The notes: a model not told the origin generated them from the sequence alone. Shown: positions 14,301 through 29,200, numbered from the stretch's first letter. The stretch is 64,000 nt of DNA from Burhinus oedicnemus (GCA_008921705.1 VFFE01007631.1:2473550-2537549), one strand, 5' to 3'. A program made the numbers and translations.

Positions 14301-14818
14301 TTATGATGAAATGAGGAAGGGCAGAAGAGGGAGAAGAAAAGCAAAGCATCAGGTTTCCCTCCTTGTTCTGTAATGATTTTCCTGATTTTCCTCTCATTCT
14401 AGCAAGGACTAGTTCTCAACAGAAAAGTCTGAATCCTTGAAAGTACCCTGGAATGTAAAGAAGCTAATGAATAAATAAATACACAAAAATGGCAAAGGTG
14501 CAAAGGCAGCTTCAGAAATTTTGGGGAATAAGGGGGTAAGGGACTGAGGACATACTTCCCCTCCAAACCACTTTTCTGTCCTGTTTACTCCTCTGGTTGC
14601 CATTTGTGGGAATGAGAATTACGCATGGCTTAAAGTGGTTGTGAAGCGTACGTAATGCCAGACTTTTGGGTTGAAAACTAAAGCTATAATTCAGACTGGG
14701 GATTAATACCTCAACAACTGATAAACTAATAAATGACACATTCAAAAGAAAGCTGCTCTACGCGGCTTCAAAGCAATCCTGATCAGATCGGGGGCAGTTA
14801 GGCGGTACCAAAAGCCAG
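11331..14818. other. Non-coding stretch, no gene recognised
   Basis: The DNA is AT-rich with a mildly GC-richer segment near 13860-14110. None of the short open frames has recognisable content, and no repeat family or RNA gene is recognised by eye. Confidence 0.65.
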
Positions 14819-15330
14819 AATAATTTCCCTGAAATTTTCTTTTAACTCTGTGTAGGGCGGCGCAGGGCATTCGACTGAGCGCAAGCGCTCTCTTTCGGGC
14901 TCCCTAAATACGAGCCGAGCCCATATGTAAGATAATGTCACCATCTACTGGACTCGGGGAGGAATGCAGCGCAGCCGGGCGAATCCCGCCGGCTTTGGCT
15001 TCAGGGAGCAGCACCGCTGGCTGTCGCCGGTGCCTCTCCAGCAGGGTGGACAGGCGGCTCGGTCCCCTGCCGTCACCCCGCGATGGCCACTCACTGGGGA
15101 CGTGGGTCTCAGCCGTAGTGTCGGGCGCTCTTTCGGATGCTGGGATTGAGAGCTGGCCTTGAAGGGCAGGAGGCATTTGCTGGAGGCTTACCCGGGAGCA
15201 CCAGCCTGCAGGGCACAAGGTGGTGATCCCTGCTGGGGGCATCCCTGGTAGGGAAAAGAGCCAAGTCCCTGTCCCCCGCCCTCCCGTTTGGTCCTTACCC
15301 CTAAAGGGGTTGTCTGTCACCATTTTCTCT
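14819..15330. promoter_or_regulatory. GC-rich patch, possible regulatory element
   Basis: This is a sharp rise in GC and CpG inside AT-rich surroundings. It contains the inverted repeat GAGCGC-AA-GCGCTC (14877-14890) and, just downstream, a CTCF-like core on the minus strand (14940-14951). A 139-codon frame is open on the minus strand (14904-15323) and shorter ones on the plus strand, but none shows a recognisable domain. This could be a small CpG-rich promoter or enhancer, or an unrecognised first exon. The regulatory role is inferred from composition only. Confidence 0.35.
14940..14951 (-). promoter_or_regulatory. CTCF-like core motif, minus strand
   Basis: Read on the minus strand the core is CCAGTAGATGGT, which matches the CTCF consensus CCASYAGRKGGC at 11 of 12 positions; the last base is T instead of C. 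It lies in a GC-rich patch. A 12-base match can occur by chance, so binding is unproven. Confidence 0.3.
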
Positions 15331-15585
15331 GCCCAGCTACATTCTTTTTTTTATGAGCAAAGGAAATCCTATAACATCACCTTAATTAAAATCAAATGGC
15401 AAAACTAATCTCGTTACTACTTTGTCCATTCCTAAGACCGTGGCTCCATCTCCGGCCACCTGTGCAAGGGTCATGGGTGGCTGGGGACAGTAAGGGCCCA
15501 CAACCCACCCCCCGTAGCCGTGCGGAGACCTCGCAAGCTGCCAGCACACTCTTCAGAGACGTGCCTGAGAGGTGGCAAGTGGCAT

Positions 15586-15598
15586 GGGGGGGGGGGGG
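15586..15598. repeat. G13 homopolymer
   Basis: Thirteen consecutive G are read directly. Such runs are prone to length polymorphism and sequencing error, so the exact length in the assembly may be unreliable. Confidence 0.85.
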
Positions 15599-18500
15599 TG
15601 GTCCAAACCACCCTGCAGCACACCAGCCCACCCAGGGACAAGGTGCTGGCTTAGAGAAGCATGTAGTAAAAGGGAGGAAGACTTCAGCATGGGCTTAAAG
15701 CTTAGCAAACGCTCGAGTGCTCTGTGTGGATCAGGGGGCAGCACAAATGGACACACCTGCACTAGCTCCTGGTGCCTAAAAACACTATACTGCTCCCGGT
15801 ACTGTCCACAGCAGGAGTTGGGCTTTTGCTTGGGACCCTCTACACTTTGGAAAAATTGAGATGAACATTTAACACATTTTCTGTTTCCAATCGAAATTAA
15901 AAAATGACAGAGAGTAATTGCTAGCTGCAACAAATGACAATTTTGTAATCTCTCCCAGTTGTCGGAGGAGGAAGAGCAATACAACACTGCTCAACATTTT
16001 TGCAGCTGGAAGAAAAATTCAGAAGTTACTTTAAGCTGATAGGTAGAGTACTGTGCACAGCAAGTCGTTACATTTCAGTTATCTGGCTTATACCGCTGTT
16101 CATCAAAATTGCTTTGACAAACAATGCTTCTTGGCAAGTGACTGCATTATACCTCACCTCATCAAAATCACTAGCACATCCATTGGTACTTCTCAGAACA
16201 AGTATCAAAGTTCAAGGACTGTATATTATGTTAAGCAGTTTAATATTGGATATAAAACAGCAGCGCTGGTGCCAGGGAAAAAAACACAGCCTATTTGAAG
16301 AGTAATACCAGCTGAGGGAGGTCACGGGCAATCAAGGAGCGGGGGAGAATTTAATATTTAACTTTCTCTCCCATCTGCAGTATTTAATCACTTGATATAA
16401 TACATAAGTGCTTGATCTTTGATATTTGGAGTGCCACAGGAATTGTCAGATTTTCTGAAGCATCCTTTTCCATCCAAAGGAGCATCAGGTAGAAAGGATC
16501 AGTCAGTAATTCTATGGCTGAATGAAATGCTAGAGAAGAAACTCAAATAAAATAATGTAACTACACTACACAGTATATCTGCTGTCTAATTTTCAGACTC
16601 CAGGCATTTACGTGTGCTTATACCACTACTGATAGTCCATTCAAGGTGAATCTGCAGAATAAAGCCATGATATTCAAAACTGGCATCTTCTGTGCATTTA
16701 CTATGAATGCTAAAATTCAGAGTGCTCTTCAGTGCTGCTATCAAACAAAGTCCTACAAGGTTTGTGTTTTCATCAATTTTTTGAGTTAGCATGAGATATG
16801 TTTTCATGGCAGATATAGATTTATTTAGAGGAAATGGACAACTGAATTGTCAGGCTATTTATATACCTTGCTCTTTTCCAACTGCTGTTCAGGTTTTTTT
16901 TCGGAGCATTTCTTGCACTAAGCAAGCCTCTGTATTCCTGACTTCCACCTAGGGTTGGGATACAGACAGATCACAAACCCTCATCCTCCGCAGTGACATG
17001 CATCTGTGAACCAAAGGGACTTAAAGACACATGAGGGTGTTTGGCAGACTCGTTTTGTTCTCCAGCCTGTGCCAGGACATACCCGCAGAGACGAATGAGT
17101 GACACTAATGAAAAACTTGGGTAGGTGACATGACCCCAGTTCTCTCATTCTGCCATGTAACCCAGCCAACATGAGGAGCGCAGGGCTGCCATTCCTGTCC
17201 ATGTTGAGACAGGGAGCTGTCTAACCTTGGGGAGGAGGTTATGGATATTCTTTAACCTAAGGGCTGGAAAAGGAGAGCTACTTATCATTCAACCAAAACT
17301 CTAAGAGGATCAGATAAATGGTGAAAAGAATTCTTTTACATCCCAGTTCCTAGTCAGGATCAACAGAGTCACAGCTAAGGTCATTAGCATTGCCACTCCT
17401 GGGGGGCCAGCAGCAGCAGGTTGGAGGGGAGAGGCTCTCTGGTTGGAGTTACAAAGAACAAATGATCATAGTGTCCCCAGATTAAAATCTCTCTGAACAC
17501 AGTGCAGGCCAGAGGGCTAAAAATGCCATAAGCAGCAGCAGGACCGGCAGAAGGACAAGCAGAGCTCAGCTCAGGCCATCCTACTGCCCAGAAATAAGTG
17601 CGCGATTAATCCTGCTGAAATCGTTTTAGGCATGAAGGCATGCCTCACCCCCTTACTACTCTTCTTATATTTTCTTTCCTGTAGACTTTTTTGTTCTCTG
17701 GATGTCTTTGCTTCAGTTACTTCTTTAAACTCTTTGTAGATAGCTTTCCGCAGTCACTGATCAGACTCATTGGTCAGCATTGGCATTGGCAAAAGACATA
17801 TAAAAGTTACTGCGTATCTTCTGGACCTTTCTGATAGAGAGTTGACCCTGTCCAAGAGTAGGAAAATGAACTGTGTGCTTCTTGGTTTTGTAGTACTTTG
17901 TGTCCCACATGTCTTTGCATCACGGTCACACAAATGCATTTCTTTCAGATGAAAAATACTAAGCTGCTCCCAGCAGAAATGCATAAGACAAACTGTGGCT
18001 CGTAGGGATGCTAGGTGCCTGGTCAAAGAGTTGCAGAACCAGAACGCATCATGTTTCAGAGGAAGGAGAAATCCTCAAAACCAATTAGGGAATTGCAAGA
18101 AATCCTTCACGCAGTGCCACACCATTTCTCAGGCTTTTCACCCAAGGCTTGATTTGCTTCAGCTTAGTCATACATGGGGTATGTACATCTGAACACCTTT
18201 TCCAGGAAGAGAATGAAATGTGCAAACTCATTACTACCATAATAAGAATGCCTAGCTCAACTATTGTGCAGATAAGAAAGCAGGCATCAGTGAAAGTGCA
18301 TTTCATTCAGATAATTAGATCCTGCTGACATTTGCTGTGGGAGTAAGTTGAGGAGAGCCAGTGATTCTAAGCTGTTGTTCAGATACCAAGGAGGAATCTG
18401 AAGTAATTGCAGCCTACCATAAATAAAGCTGGCATGGAGCAATGCTTATTTTAGTCATGACTTTATTTTTGCAAAGACTGTGAAGATTAACTTTATCACT

Positions 18501-21500
18501 GGGAAAAATCACTCTTCTTTAATTTAACCTAACGATTTTTCAGGGCCATGTTGTTACACTAGCTAATCAAGCTACATGATACACCAGGGCCAGGTTGTAA
18601 CAAAATTCAGTAAACTGGAGAGGAACGGAGAGCCCTGGTGGGCCATCTCAGTGATTATGAGGGGCAGATTGGGCTGACTGGAAGAGTGGTGGGTTCCCAG
18701 GGGAGTGCTGGGTATGTTTGCCATCAGGCCACATCTTCATGAGATACAGGTTCCTCCTGCAAACTTTGCAAAGACGTGTCTGCAACAGGAGTTTTGCTAC
18801 AGCTTTCAATCAGCGCAACCTACAGTGATGTATCTCCAGGGGCAAAACATCACTGGGAAAGTTGCTCTTACAGTGTTCATTTTCTGTATGATCGGCATAT
18901 TGTCTAGTGGTTACTGCATACAACTGATTGTCGGGACTCCTGGACCCCAGGCTTGTCCTTCACTCACTAGCTTGCCACACAGCTTTCTCACTTCTCTGCT
19001 TCCTTTCTACAAGTAAAAGTTCTACAAAAAGTTGTAAAACTTGATATTTGTAAGATACTTGAGATCCATATGCAAAGGCTCTCCGCAGAGACACAGTTTT
19101 TGTTTTTCAAAACCTTAAAGATATTGTGCAGGGCTTTTTTTTTTTTAAATGGTGCCCTCAAAACATACATCATATCCACTAAACTATTCCTCCTAACACC
19201 TTGGTCAGATGGTATAAAGATGGTTCGTGTTAAATATGTTTGGAATAGGAGCTTTCAGTAGAAGGAATCTGCTGGGAGTCTTTGCAAATCTGTGTAAGTA
19301 CAATGCACAGATTGTGGCTGGTAAATTAGGACATAGCCATATTTTTTGAATGTAGATGCTAACAAAAGTGTGCTGTGTCTCTCCCAGATTCAACACCATT
19401 CGTCTTTGTAACTGTATTCCAATAGCACAGTTGTGGCACAAATCTTTTTCTCTTTTCTGTCTACAGATTAGAGGTCTGGCAAGAAACAAAGGTGCTGAGA
19501 TGGCGATATGTAGCTTCGCACAAAGAACCAGGAAACAGGTGGCAGGACAGAGGAAGAAGACACTGGCAAGGATACTCTTGGACTTCTCTACGCCAGAGCA
19601 ACAGAGATGTTACTGGCCAACCTCAAGGCCAGCCACAGCTGAGCTGAGAGGCCTCCAGAGCTCAGGAACAGACCCTGGTCACCACAGAAGGATCCTGGAC
19701 CCTCCCATAATAACTAATCTTCAGCACAAAGACTGCTCCAAGGTGATGAGAAAACTGAGGCAGAAATACAATTTTGTGCTTTATTGTTCTTACCCTTTCT
19801 ATATTTCATTTGTTGTGCTGCTAAGTAAAGAGCAAACACGCTTTAAGAAACTCCATCCCTTCCAATGAGAATAAAATACAAGTTATCCAGCATAATTTGA
19901 GAACAAGTTTAAAATGTTCCTAATTTCTTTTTACGTCTCAAGTCCCAGGTAGTGAGTTTGAGACACTTCCCAGCTGTCTTAAATGAAGCACATGCAAACG
20001 GAAGAATCTCTTGAAAACTTTAATTCAGTATCCTTGCTGTTTAATTCTTCAGAGAGTTCACTTCGTTATAGTGCTGGTTCTTCTATATGAGAACACTGAC
20101 TGTGCTTCTGGAAGATCTTTAACTGGTTTTATTTGCAATGTTAAATCACTGAAGGGAAAGTTAAATGTAGGAAGAAAATCTGTGTACGCAGCATTCTAAG
20201 GCATGTCTGCAACAGATAACCTCTGCTTCTATTTCAGGTTCAGCTGCCTGTAAATTTTTCAAGGGGGAATATGACTCTTAGGCCTCTGAAAACCTGTATG
20301 TTTCAATATTTTACTTTCACGGTGCAAAAAATTGTCTCTAGAAGATTCACCATCACCCACACATTAACACATCACCTTGAATAATAAAGTCCACAAACAT
20401 AACTTCGTCTTTTCCATGCTAAGTTGCCTGAATAAAGTAAGAGTACATCACATTCCTTTGATACGCAGCTTGTACACTTTGTAAACAGCTTTGCCACAAA
20501 CAATCTGACAATATTAAGGTAATGCGACATTCTTTTCAAATTCCCCATGCTTACAGTCCTCACTATTATTTACACGTATAAGCTCTGAAATATTGCAATT
20601 AGCAGGATGAAGTTTGGAGGAATGCATCCAGAGGAACAATCAAGGCTGATTGTCTCAGAAGATGCAGAAGCTATTAGTGATCCCATGAAGTATTAGGAAT
20701 GTTGATCCTGCTTTGCTAAACAGCTTGGCATTTCCAGCTTTTGCTTTTTACTGACAAGGCTATCAGAAATGGCACATTTGTCACATATAATTGAAAAATG
20801 GCTATCTGCCTTCTCAGAAATTCCTTTCATTTAGGTTTGCTGTGAGATACGCAAAGCATATTTATGCCTGGCACATTGGAACATTAAATTCAATTTTCTA
20901 CTGTCTGTCCCTAGCTTGGGGGAAAATAACACACAGGTTCTTTCATGTACCCTGGGGACCATCAAGGAAAAACAACAGTCCCAGAAACCACTTGTGCTGC
21001 TGTGTTTTCAGAGCACTGAGGTTAAGAAGAATCTGTACCAAAAAAACCCAATTACAAATACACTTTGAGAGAGCCAGCTCTTGTAAATGCTTTAAAAGAC
21101 AGTTGCATGAATTTTCAAAGGTAGTTGTATGCAGGTATTTTACATGCCCATGCTGTATTTACCTCAGGTGTGAGTCATGGCCACAGCGTTCAGCTGTTTG
21201 AATAAACTAGCTTCCGATGTGCTGCATCAGATCGGTACATGCAAATATAGGCATCCATAAGGGATGTGAAAATTGTGAGACTCTGACTCCCTGTAATCAG
21301 CATGGCCCCAAATCCCCACCCCAAGCCGGCATAAGACACTTGCAGGAAGGACCAGTTTTATTTCCATCACTCACCACTTCACCCTACCACATCAGTGGGA
21401 CTGGTTGCAAATTCAGGACAAAAAGGAAAGAAGACAGGAGGCCCACGGAAATAACCATATTTGTGATGCTAGTGCCAAGCTGATTCATCAGCTTGAACAG

Positions 21501-23164
21501 ACAATCAATTTGTGGGGGTTTTTACAACATGCTCTTGAAAGTAACTTTGACTTGGTTGTGACAGAGCCCTATGGCACTGAGCCACAGATCCCAGGCATTG
21601 CTCTTCCTCATCCCTTCAGAAGGGCTTTCTGTCTCCGAGCAGAGCATCTTCCCTAAACAATCAGGCAGAGGAGTCAGCATCCGTTGTTGTGCTTGAGAGA
21701 TGGTGATTCACCGCAGGGGGAAGGCAGGAGATGTTGCCAGTTCAGCATTGCAGCTTCATCACAGGACACAGGAAGGAAGGAAACACGGTGATGAGAAGAG
21801 GTTAAATAAAACAATGTTCCTGTGTGTGGAGATGAATTCATCCCCTCTGCCCCTACCTACCATCACCGTATACACCCAACCAAGGCTCATTGCCATCCTT
21901 TCCACCACAATACTGTGAGGCAGGACACAAAGAGACCAAAGCAGTTTCAGGAGGGCAACGGCAAGCAGTGCTGGTGAGGAGGCAGCGAGATGTGTGTTTG
22001 TACTCTGAGCGGCCTTGGGGGGGCATGGCTGCCCTCGCCTTTCATCCTCACCTCCTTGTCTCTCCCCTCCCAGCCCATGCCTTGATGGGGGTTAGCAGCT
22101 AGGAAATAGCACTGGAAGGTGATAGACGTTGGTCGTTGTGACAGACCCCTTAAAATGAGCATATTGAGAGGAAAGCATTCTGCTGCTCTTTGAAAACATT
22201 TTTCCAGCTGCCAGGACAATTTGTCGGTGTACTCGGCAGTCTTTGAGGATGAGAAATGTAAGAAATCAGCTACTTCTTACTGGTGTAAATGACAGCAAAT
22301 CTCTATGGATGTAAAGAGCACACTAGCTGGGCAAACTCATCAACAAGTAGTAGGCTTTTGGGGGACATTTTTGTCTCTGAGCCATTCTGCTTAAACAAAT
22401 CACAAGCCCTGACACCACCTCAGACACACCTGTCTCCCTTTCTCCTACTTTACCTCATTTCTTGCTGTGCACCCTCATTGCTTCATGCATTCAAAATCAT
22501 TCATGTACATAAATCCAAAGAGATCCACAGGAGCTACGCACCCAGCCCAGGTGGCCTGAGACTCTGACCCAGCTGTGGAACAGCCTCTACTGAGCCTTGA
22601 AGCATGTGCCTTCGGGGTCAGACTCATTATCTGCAAGTAATACCACGAAGATAGCCGTAACACTGGCCCTTACAGAGCTAGACAGGACCGTGCACATACA
22701 GGCAATATGATTGTGGGGCAGAAAGTTGTAAAGCCTCTCAAATGCAACATCTAAGTAGCCCTTGGCTTTTCCACTGCACCCTTTTTTCCCGTATTGCATG
22801 GTGCATACTGCAGCAGAACCAATCAAGGTATGAAAAAATGTAGCTAAGCGGAGCACAGATCTGACGATCTGCATCATCAGGTGCTGAGATACCTTTTAAA
22901 AAAAAATCATGCTTTTAAGGTTCTTTGGAACTCACAGTAGTCTTTTTCTGGTTATTATGCTGATGCAAAAATGATGTGAAATAGCTTGTTGCTTCACTGT
23001 GATGTTAAATAGGATCCTGTCTGTACCCCAGAGCATCCTGAGTGGAGACAGAAAAAAGCAGCACAAAGGGAAATGTGACTTTCCAGCCTAGCAGTTAGGA
23101 TATTCAGATTAGCAGGGAGAGGACAGCTCGCTTGGTTTTGCTCTCAAAACAGGCTCTGTAGTTT

Positions 23165-23206
23165 ACACAAATATTGAATAAATGCACAAAAATATTGAAT
23201 AAATGC
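23165..23206. repeat. 21-bp tandem duplication
   Basis: Two adjacent 21-base units (23165-23185 and 23186-23206) differ at one base and share the core AAATATTGAATAAATGC. This is a simple local duplication and no function is implied. Confidence 0.85.
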
Positions 23207-26200
23207 AAAAGCCATTTCTGGAGCCTGGGTCACATGACTTCACGAGTGAAACATCACAGTCCCTCTTGGGCTTCCTCCCATCAGGCTTGGACTTTTCCTA
23301 CACAGTTGGACCCATGTATGTTCTTCCACTCCACTGTCTTCATAGCTACCACTTGAAAGGGAGTGAGTAAGTCCCATGTCATTCCCAGCTGCCTGTGACC
23401 TGGCAGCCCCAAACTCACATGCTGACTTTTTAAACAGACGTGCTTATTTTTCTTTAACAGCCTGATTTATCAAGAAAGAGGTTCAAGGGGAGGGTCTGGT
23501 CTATCAAGCTTGATTGGGAAATGAGTTAACCCTGCATTCACACCACCCAGTCAAAGTAGAAGCCAAACTGGGTTGCCCCAGGTAGCAGTGATAAAAGAGT
23601 AGTATAAAAGGACTGCTGAAGGTCAGGGGTGCTTCCTAGGATGCAGCAAAATGTAGCTAAAGATATAGTAAAATGGAGCTAAAAAGAATTTAGGTTTCTC
23701 CTTTCTCTTCTCCTTGAATGCTTTCAGGTAGTTAAGGTAGTGTATTTGAGGGAACTAGAGATCGTGCAATAGGTTAGTGTTTAGGGAATATAACTTGAGA
23801 ACAGAAGTAATAAAGTGGGGAAAGGGATCCTTAAACAGAGAAGAGGTTTGAGATTATAAGCAAACAACATAGCGACACATAGGATTAGCCAGGGGTTGGG
23901 AAGAAGCCGTCTGATCGCAGTCACTGTTCTGCACTTGACGTCATCTCTGCTGCTTCAAAAATGGGCCACATGGGAGCACTACCTCTGGGTTCCAAAGTCT
24001 AGGGATTTCCTCTCTTCCTTTAGTTTAAGTGGCCACTCTGCCTGTCAAACTGAAATCTCCAGCTCATCTGACTCATTGCACACCACCATCTCCTTCCTGT
24101 GGAATACAAAACTGTTTACAGATGGGGCTTTTGGTTTAAAGAGCAATTAAGACTCTCTTTTTTTACCTTACACATCACTAACGCCTGAGCTAGCCTAATT
24201 CTACTATAATGCTACCATCTGATAATCTTCTACATCATTAAAAATATAGGCTTGGTCCCTCTGAATGTGCACAATGGCATCTTGAAGAAGAATGAAAGAT
24301 CTTGATTATCTTTTCCCCTGTGATCACAAGTCCTATTTATAGGTTTATCTTCTGTACTCCTGCATGCCCCTCTTCAAATTCAGCAATGAAGCAGAATCTC
24401 CGTGTGCCTCCCTTCCTTCAGCACCCAGATTTGCTTGCCGTGCCTAATGCTAAAGAAGAGACGGGAGATGTATCTCCCTCAAGAGATCCAGCCTCCCACT
24501 TATTGAATGAGAGCTCTCCCTTTTGCAGGGAAGGAGGGCAGAAGTGTCATTTCAAACAACATGGGAGGATAATATAGCCTTAGCAGCCACAGTAACCTTC
24601 GGTAATTATATCAGCCAGCTGACACGGACTTCTCACACTAGTACGAGAAAGCTGTTGCAGGGTATAAAGAAAATTGCCTGCCTATACCAGTGGCTTTTGC
24701 TGTATCAGGATAACCCGCTGGGCCTCTGCAAACCTTGATGCCATCACAAAAGTCTCGTCTGCGTGCAGAACTGACTTAATGGCTTCAGCTGGTTTAATGA
24801 CCCCTCAGCAAAGGAAGGGTTTTAGCTAATAAAGGTAGGACAAAAGACTTTGAAGATATTGAAGAGGAAGAAAGCAGCAGGGCTTGCTCCTTACTGGTCC
24901 CATCTCCAATGAGAGAAACATGCTCTTTATCAAAAACTCTCAGTAAAGGATCTCTTCCAGAAATTATGAGAACACACAAGTTTGTACTTGACATTTTACA
25001 CCTAGAAATGTAAATATTTGCATGAAAGTACATGTAACATATGAGCTATCCCAATAAAAGCAAAAGTATTGTTCAGCTTAATGAAAAGCGAGCATAAAAT
25101 AAAATAAAAGAATAAACAACTGCTCACTCACGGTTCCCTGCCCTGGAGAGGCCATGGCTGCAGACTGTTTCCCTGCTGTCTATTGCGTATTTTAAACAGG
25201 GTGATTTGCAACCTAGAAAGAGATATTCTGAGTGAAGACACAAGATACACTGAAAAGCTGAGGCTGGCCTTCCATTTCTTTGGCTGCACGGCTTGTGTGC
25301 AATGCTCTTTCTGCTTTGCGCTGCCAGGTGAAAAGTTGAAGAGTTTTTGTGCCAAGCTATGTAAGAGGAAAAGGTTTCCTACTAAAAAGCAAGGAAGAAG
25401 ATAAGGTACCTTGTATGAATCATACAAATGAAGTATGGTGTATGAATTAGCAGTGCCGCTGTCGAACCAAGGCCACAGAGGTAGCACGTGTTACAGCTAT
25501 TTACCTGTGTCACAGCTGAGGTGGGAACCGGTTTCCAAATACAAAGGTGCTCTTCAGTCCCTCTCCTAAGTTTCTTCTTCCCCTTTCTCCTCTCAAAAGA
25601 CACAACACCATGAACTAGCAGGTGTGTTACCTCAGGCAAGAGTGTTTTCTGGAAGGGTGGGATGGGAGAGGAACAGCCGGGAATAAGGGAACTGTAAGTT
25701 TACAAGATGTTGAGCTCATTTTTTTCTTTTCTTTGGGTTAATTTTTTATTAATTTATTTTTTTAATTAAAAATTACCTACCTACCTTGCCTACTTACAAA
25801 GATGTATCAATCTGTGGTGAGAGAGAACTTCCAGATGTACCCATAGAAAGGGCACTTATACCCACCTCGTGAAAAAACAGTGCGTTATGACAACCTGGTG
25901 TCTCACCACCATGACACTGCACCTCCCAGAGAAGAACAAGCTCGAATCTCCACTGGCCTTTTTAGCCAGCACAGGGAGTGCTCACGCACTGATGTATGAT
26001 CCACAGCGTCCACCCCTACCTTACCAGGTCCTTCCGACATTCATGTCATGGCCTGTTTGACCTAACACTCGGGACCAGGCACAAAGGTTCGAGTCACTCC
26101 AGTGAGAGCCCCTGAGTTAATGTACCTTACGGATGCAGCTTTCAGGCCACCATCTCCACAGCTGCCTGCCAGGGAAGAGGCAGCACAGTTTACAAACAAA

Positions 26201-29200
26201 CGCAAAACATGCAGTGGCACTTACGCCAATGAATACAAATTCTAGCTCTAGCATAAGAAACTTTTTCTTCTTTTTTCCTCAAGGAAATAACGTCATTAGG
26301 AAATGAACAAGGATTCCTTCAGGAGACATGTAGCAGCCCCCAGAAAGCACGGTAGCATGTCTCACCAGTTATTCAGTCTCCCAAATGGTTGCGCTCCATA
26401 AGGTATCGGGCAGTTCAGACACAAGTGCTTCTTTTAAACCAGATATTCACTGCCAGACCTGAATGACTGGTTTCTGTTTTTACTCATGTCTTCCAAGACC
26501 TCATTCAGTAATCATGAGAAGAATCTCTCAGTATTTGGGGTGAGGAATACTTTTGTTTGTTTGTTTAGGGGACAGTGATGTTGGAAGCAAAACTGGTTCT
26601 TTATATGAAAGATTATGCACACCATCAATCTTCTAAAAAAGCTTTTCACTTTTGGGCTGAGGTTTTCCCAGTCTCTTATTTTAGTCTGTCTTTACTAACA
26701 GTGGTTTGATGTGATCAGTCGCTGTCATGACTCAGCTTCCTCAGTGGAAATAAGCAATTTAAGGAAGGGGGGAAGGAAGACCATCTATTCTGTCTCCGTC
26801 TGTGCATCTGAAGGTGCAGAACAGACTCTGCAATTATTCACTGATGCCAGTTTCTGATGCTGTGGCACATTTTTCAGATGGGCTGATTATAAATTCTGTA
26901 GCCAGATTCCATTTCTTAGCATTAGAAGTAATATCCTCTCAGCATTATCCTCTCAGGGTTTACTCTCACTTTTAGCTAGTGTTGACCACCATCAGAAACA
27001 GGATGCAAAATGAAAAGGATTGTCATTTAAATACAGGAGAATTTTGTTACATTGAGGCAGGAAAAATAAACCAAGAACAACTAATGACTACACCTCAACA
27101 ACATTGTTTTCCACACAGAGCTTTTATTTATCCAGGGATATTTGCAAATACCAGAGAGATTTGAATTTCACTTTTCAACCCTGCCCACCAGCCACTAGTC
27201 CCATGCAACTATCACTCCCCCCACCTGTGGTTTCCAATGCACGCTTACTGCTGAGCCTGTGAGGAGTTTGAGCTGGAATGTCCTGCTCTCTCTGCTTTCG
27301 TCCCAGGTTTGGTGATCATACTTTTGATAGGAAAGTATCTGATGCATCTGAGCAGCTGTCTTTGGTCATCCATTTATCTCTGGTAGCTTCAGCATCATTT
27401 GGGCTCCTGGGTCCATGTTTCCAATTTATCTTAGTTTCCAGAGCAAACAAGTCTCATTCTTGGTGCTTCTTCTCAGCTGATTTGATTATGTCTCTTCTTC
27501 CTGCGTATACTGACTTCTCTGCAGTGCTAAAGACTGGTATCACAGGTTTGGAGAAAAAAAATCTCAGTGCCTGAGTCCTTTTCTTATTTCTAATAGACAT
27601 CACATTTGTGGCTTTTGTTCCTTCAGTGTTTGCCACATTTAATGGTGTGTTGAAGGACTGGCACTGCATTTTTCCCATTAGAGTTACCCTATAGTAGGGT
27701 CCCTCTGATCTTATTGCACTCTCCAACAACCTCTTTTATTGGCATTTGGGGATCATATCAATGAAAAGATACCATTAGTGGATGTGCCATTGTACATATC
27801 TTTTCATTTTCTGACACCAATGTTTCTGTTGCTGCTGTTTTCCTTTCTTGTACATCTAAAAGCCTCATAGGGTTTTTTCTCAAACGTTAATTTTCTGGCT
27901 ATCCAGTCCTTCCGTGCATCTCCCTGTGAAGGCCATCGCACTGGGTAACTGTTCCCTGCTCCATGTACACACCTGTCCCTCCCTCCCTTTGATCTTCTCT
28001 GCACTGGTTTCTTCATACATTTTGCAGTACAGTCAAAGCCATCAGACACCCAGAGTTTTCCGTACAGCACGGGGAGGCAGGGCATCCCAGGAGAGATGTG
28101 GTCTGTATCCAGACCACATGGTATGTAGTGCATCCAGCCGTAGGGACTCGGTCAGCTTCAGGGAAACACGACAAGATCAGCTTGCTCAGAGGTGATTCAG
28201 CACAATCTTATGTTCATCCTCTTAGCACTCATACATTCATTTCCTGAAAGCTCAGACTGTGGCCTCTAAACCAGAGTTAAACTCTCAACTCTTTTTAATG
28301 CTTAACATGTTTAGCTCTCAGCATCCACAGAGATAATTTGTGAAATGGGGGAAAAAATGGCCAAAGGGTCTGTAAAACTTCTGTAGTTATAAAAAATAAG
28401 TGTAAAGCCAGAGTGCTTCAGAACAATTTTCCTTCAGCCTTACAGTAAAGCTGCATTATAGGTCTGGCAACAAAAAGTGTGCATTTTCTTTGTTTTTAAC
28501 CTAAATTCATTCTTTCCTAAACAGCTAAAGTTCAAGCAGTATTTCAGTGGAGTCTAATGCTCTTCCCTCTCCTCTCCTCCCCAAGTCCTATAAAAAAAAT
28601 CTGCACCTTTAAAAATCACAGGACAAATGCATGGACACCAGGGAGAGTACTTGCCCGCTGAGCCACTGCCGCCCTTTCAGGCCCCGATGAGACAGGCAAC
28701 CCTCCCTCATACTTCTCTGGGGTTATTTTCTCTATTCCAGGCAGCAGATAAGTCTGCTTATCATCTCAATTTTTTTTTCCAATCTAGTCTTTCCATACAG
28801 TAGCAACCTCATTTACAAGCAGAGAAAAATTAACACAGGGTAATTAGGTGAGTTGCACAGGAACACGCGGTTGAGCCAGCAAGCACCAAAGCACTGTCAC
28901 CCCAAGCTCGGGACTGCTGCCACACCAGCATCTGGCAAATCCCATATGCCAGCCAGACTACGCATGAATCTTCTCATTGCTGTTCCACACCTTCAGCTCA
29001 TCAGGTGACGGCTTCCCTGTTCCTCTCTGGTTCACTCCACGCTTCCTGGTTTTCACATATTTATTAATTTTCCAACATGGTCACCAACCCAGCTTGCCAC
29101 AGCTCCGGCCCCCTCAGTTGTCCCAGGCACTGTGCCCCCTTGCCAGTGAAACCTATTTCTGCAAACTGGAGGGAAGTGATGGAGGGGTGGCTTTAGTTCC

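Noticed and set aside
19356..19868. 170-codon frame with a pyrimidine-tract acceptor-like site inside (near 19466)
   Set aside because: The acceptor lies within the frame, no matching donor or homologous protein is recognised, and the end has no coding character.
21840..21910. Segment with a mitochondrial-like translation (CTACCTACCATCACCG...)
   Set aside because: Too short, with no recognisable extended match to a mitochondrial gene on either side; treated as chance.
26086..26095. GGTTCGAGTC, resembling a tRNA gene B box
   Set aside because: The flanking five-base arms do not pair into a T stem, and no acceptor stem or anticodon arm is found.
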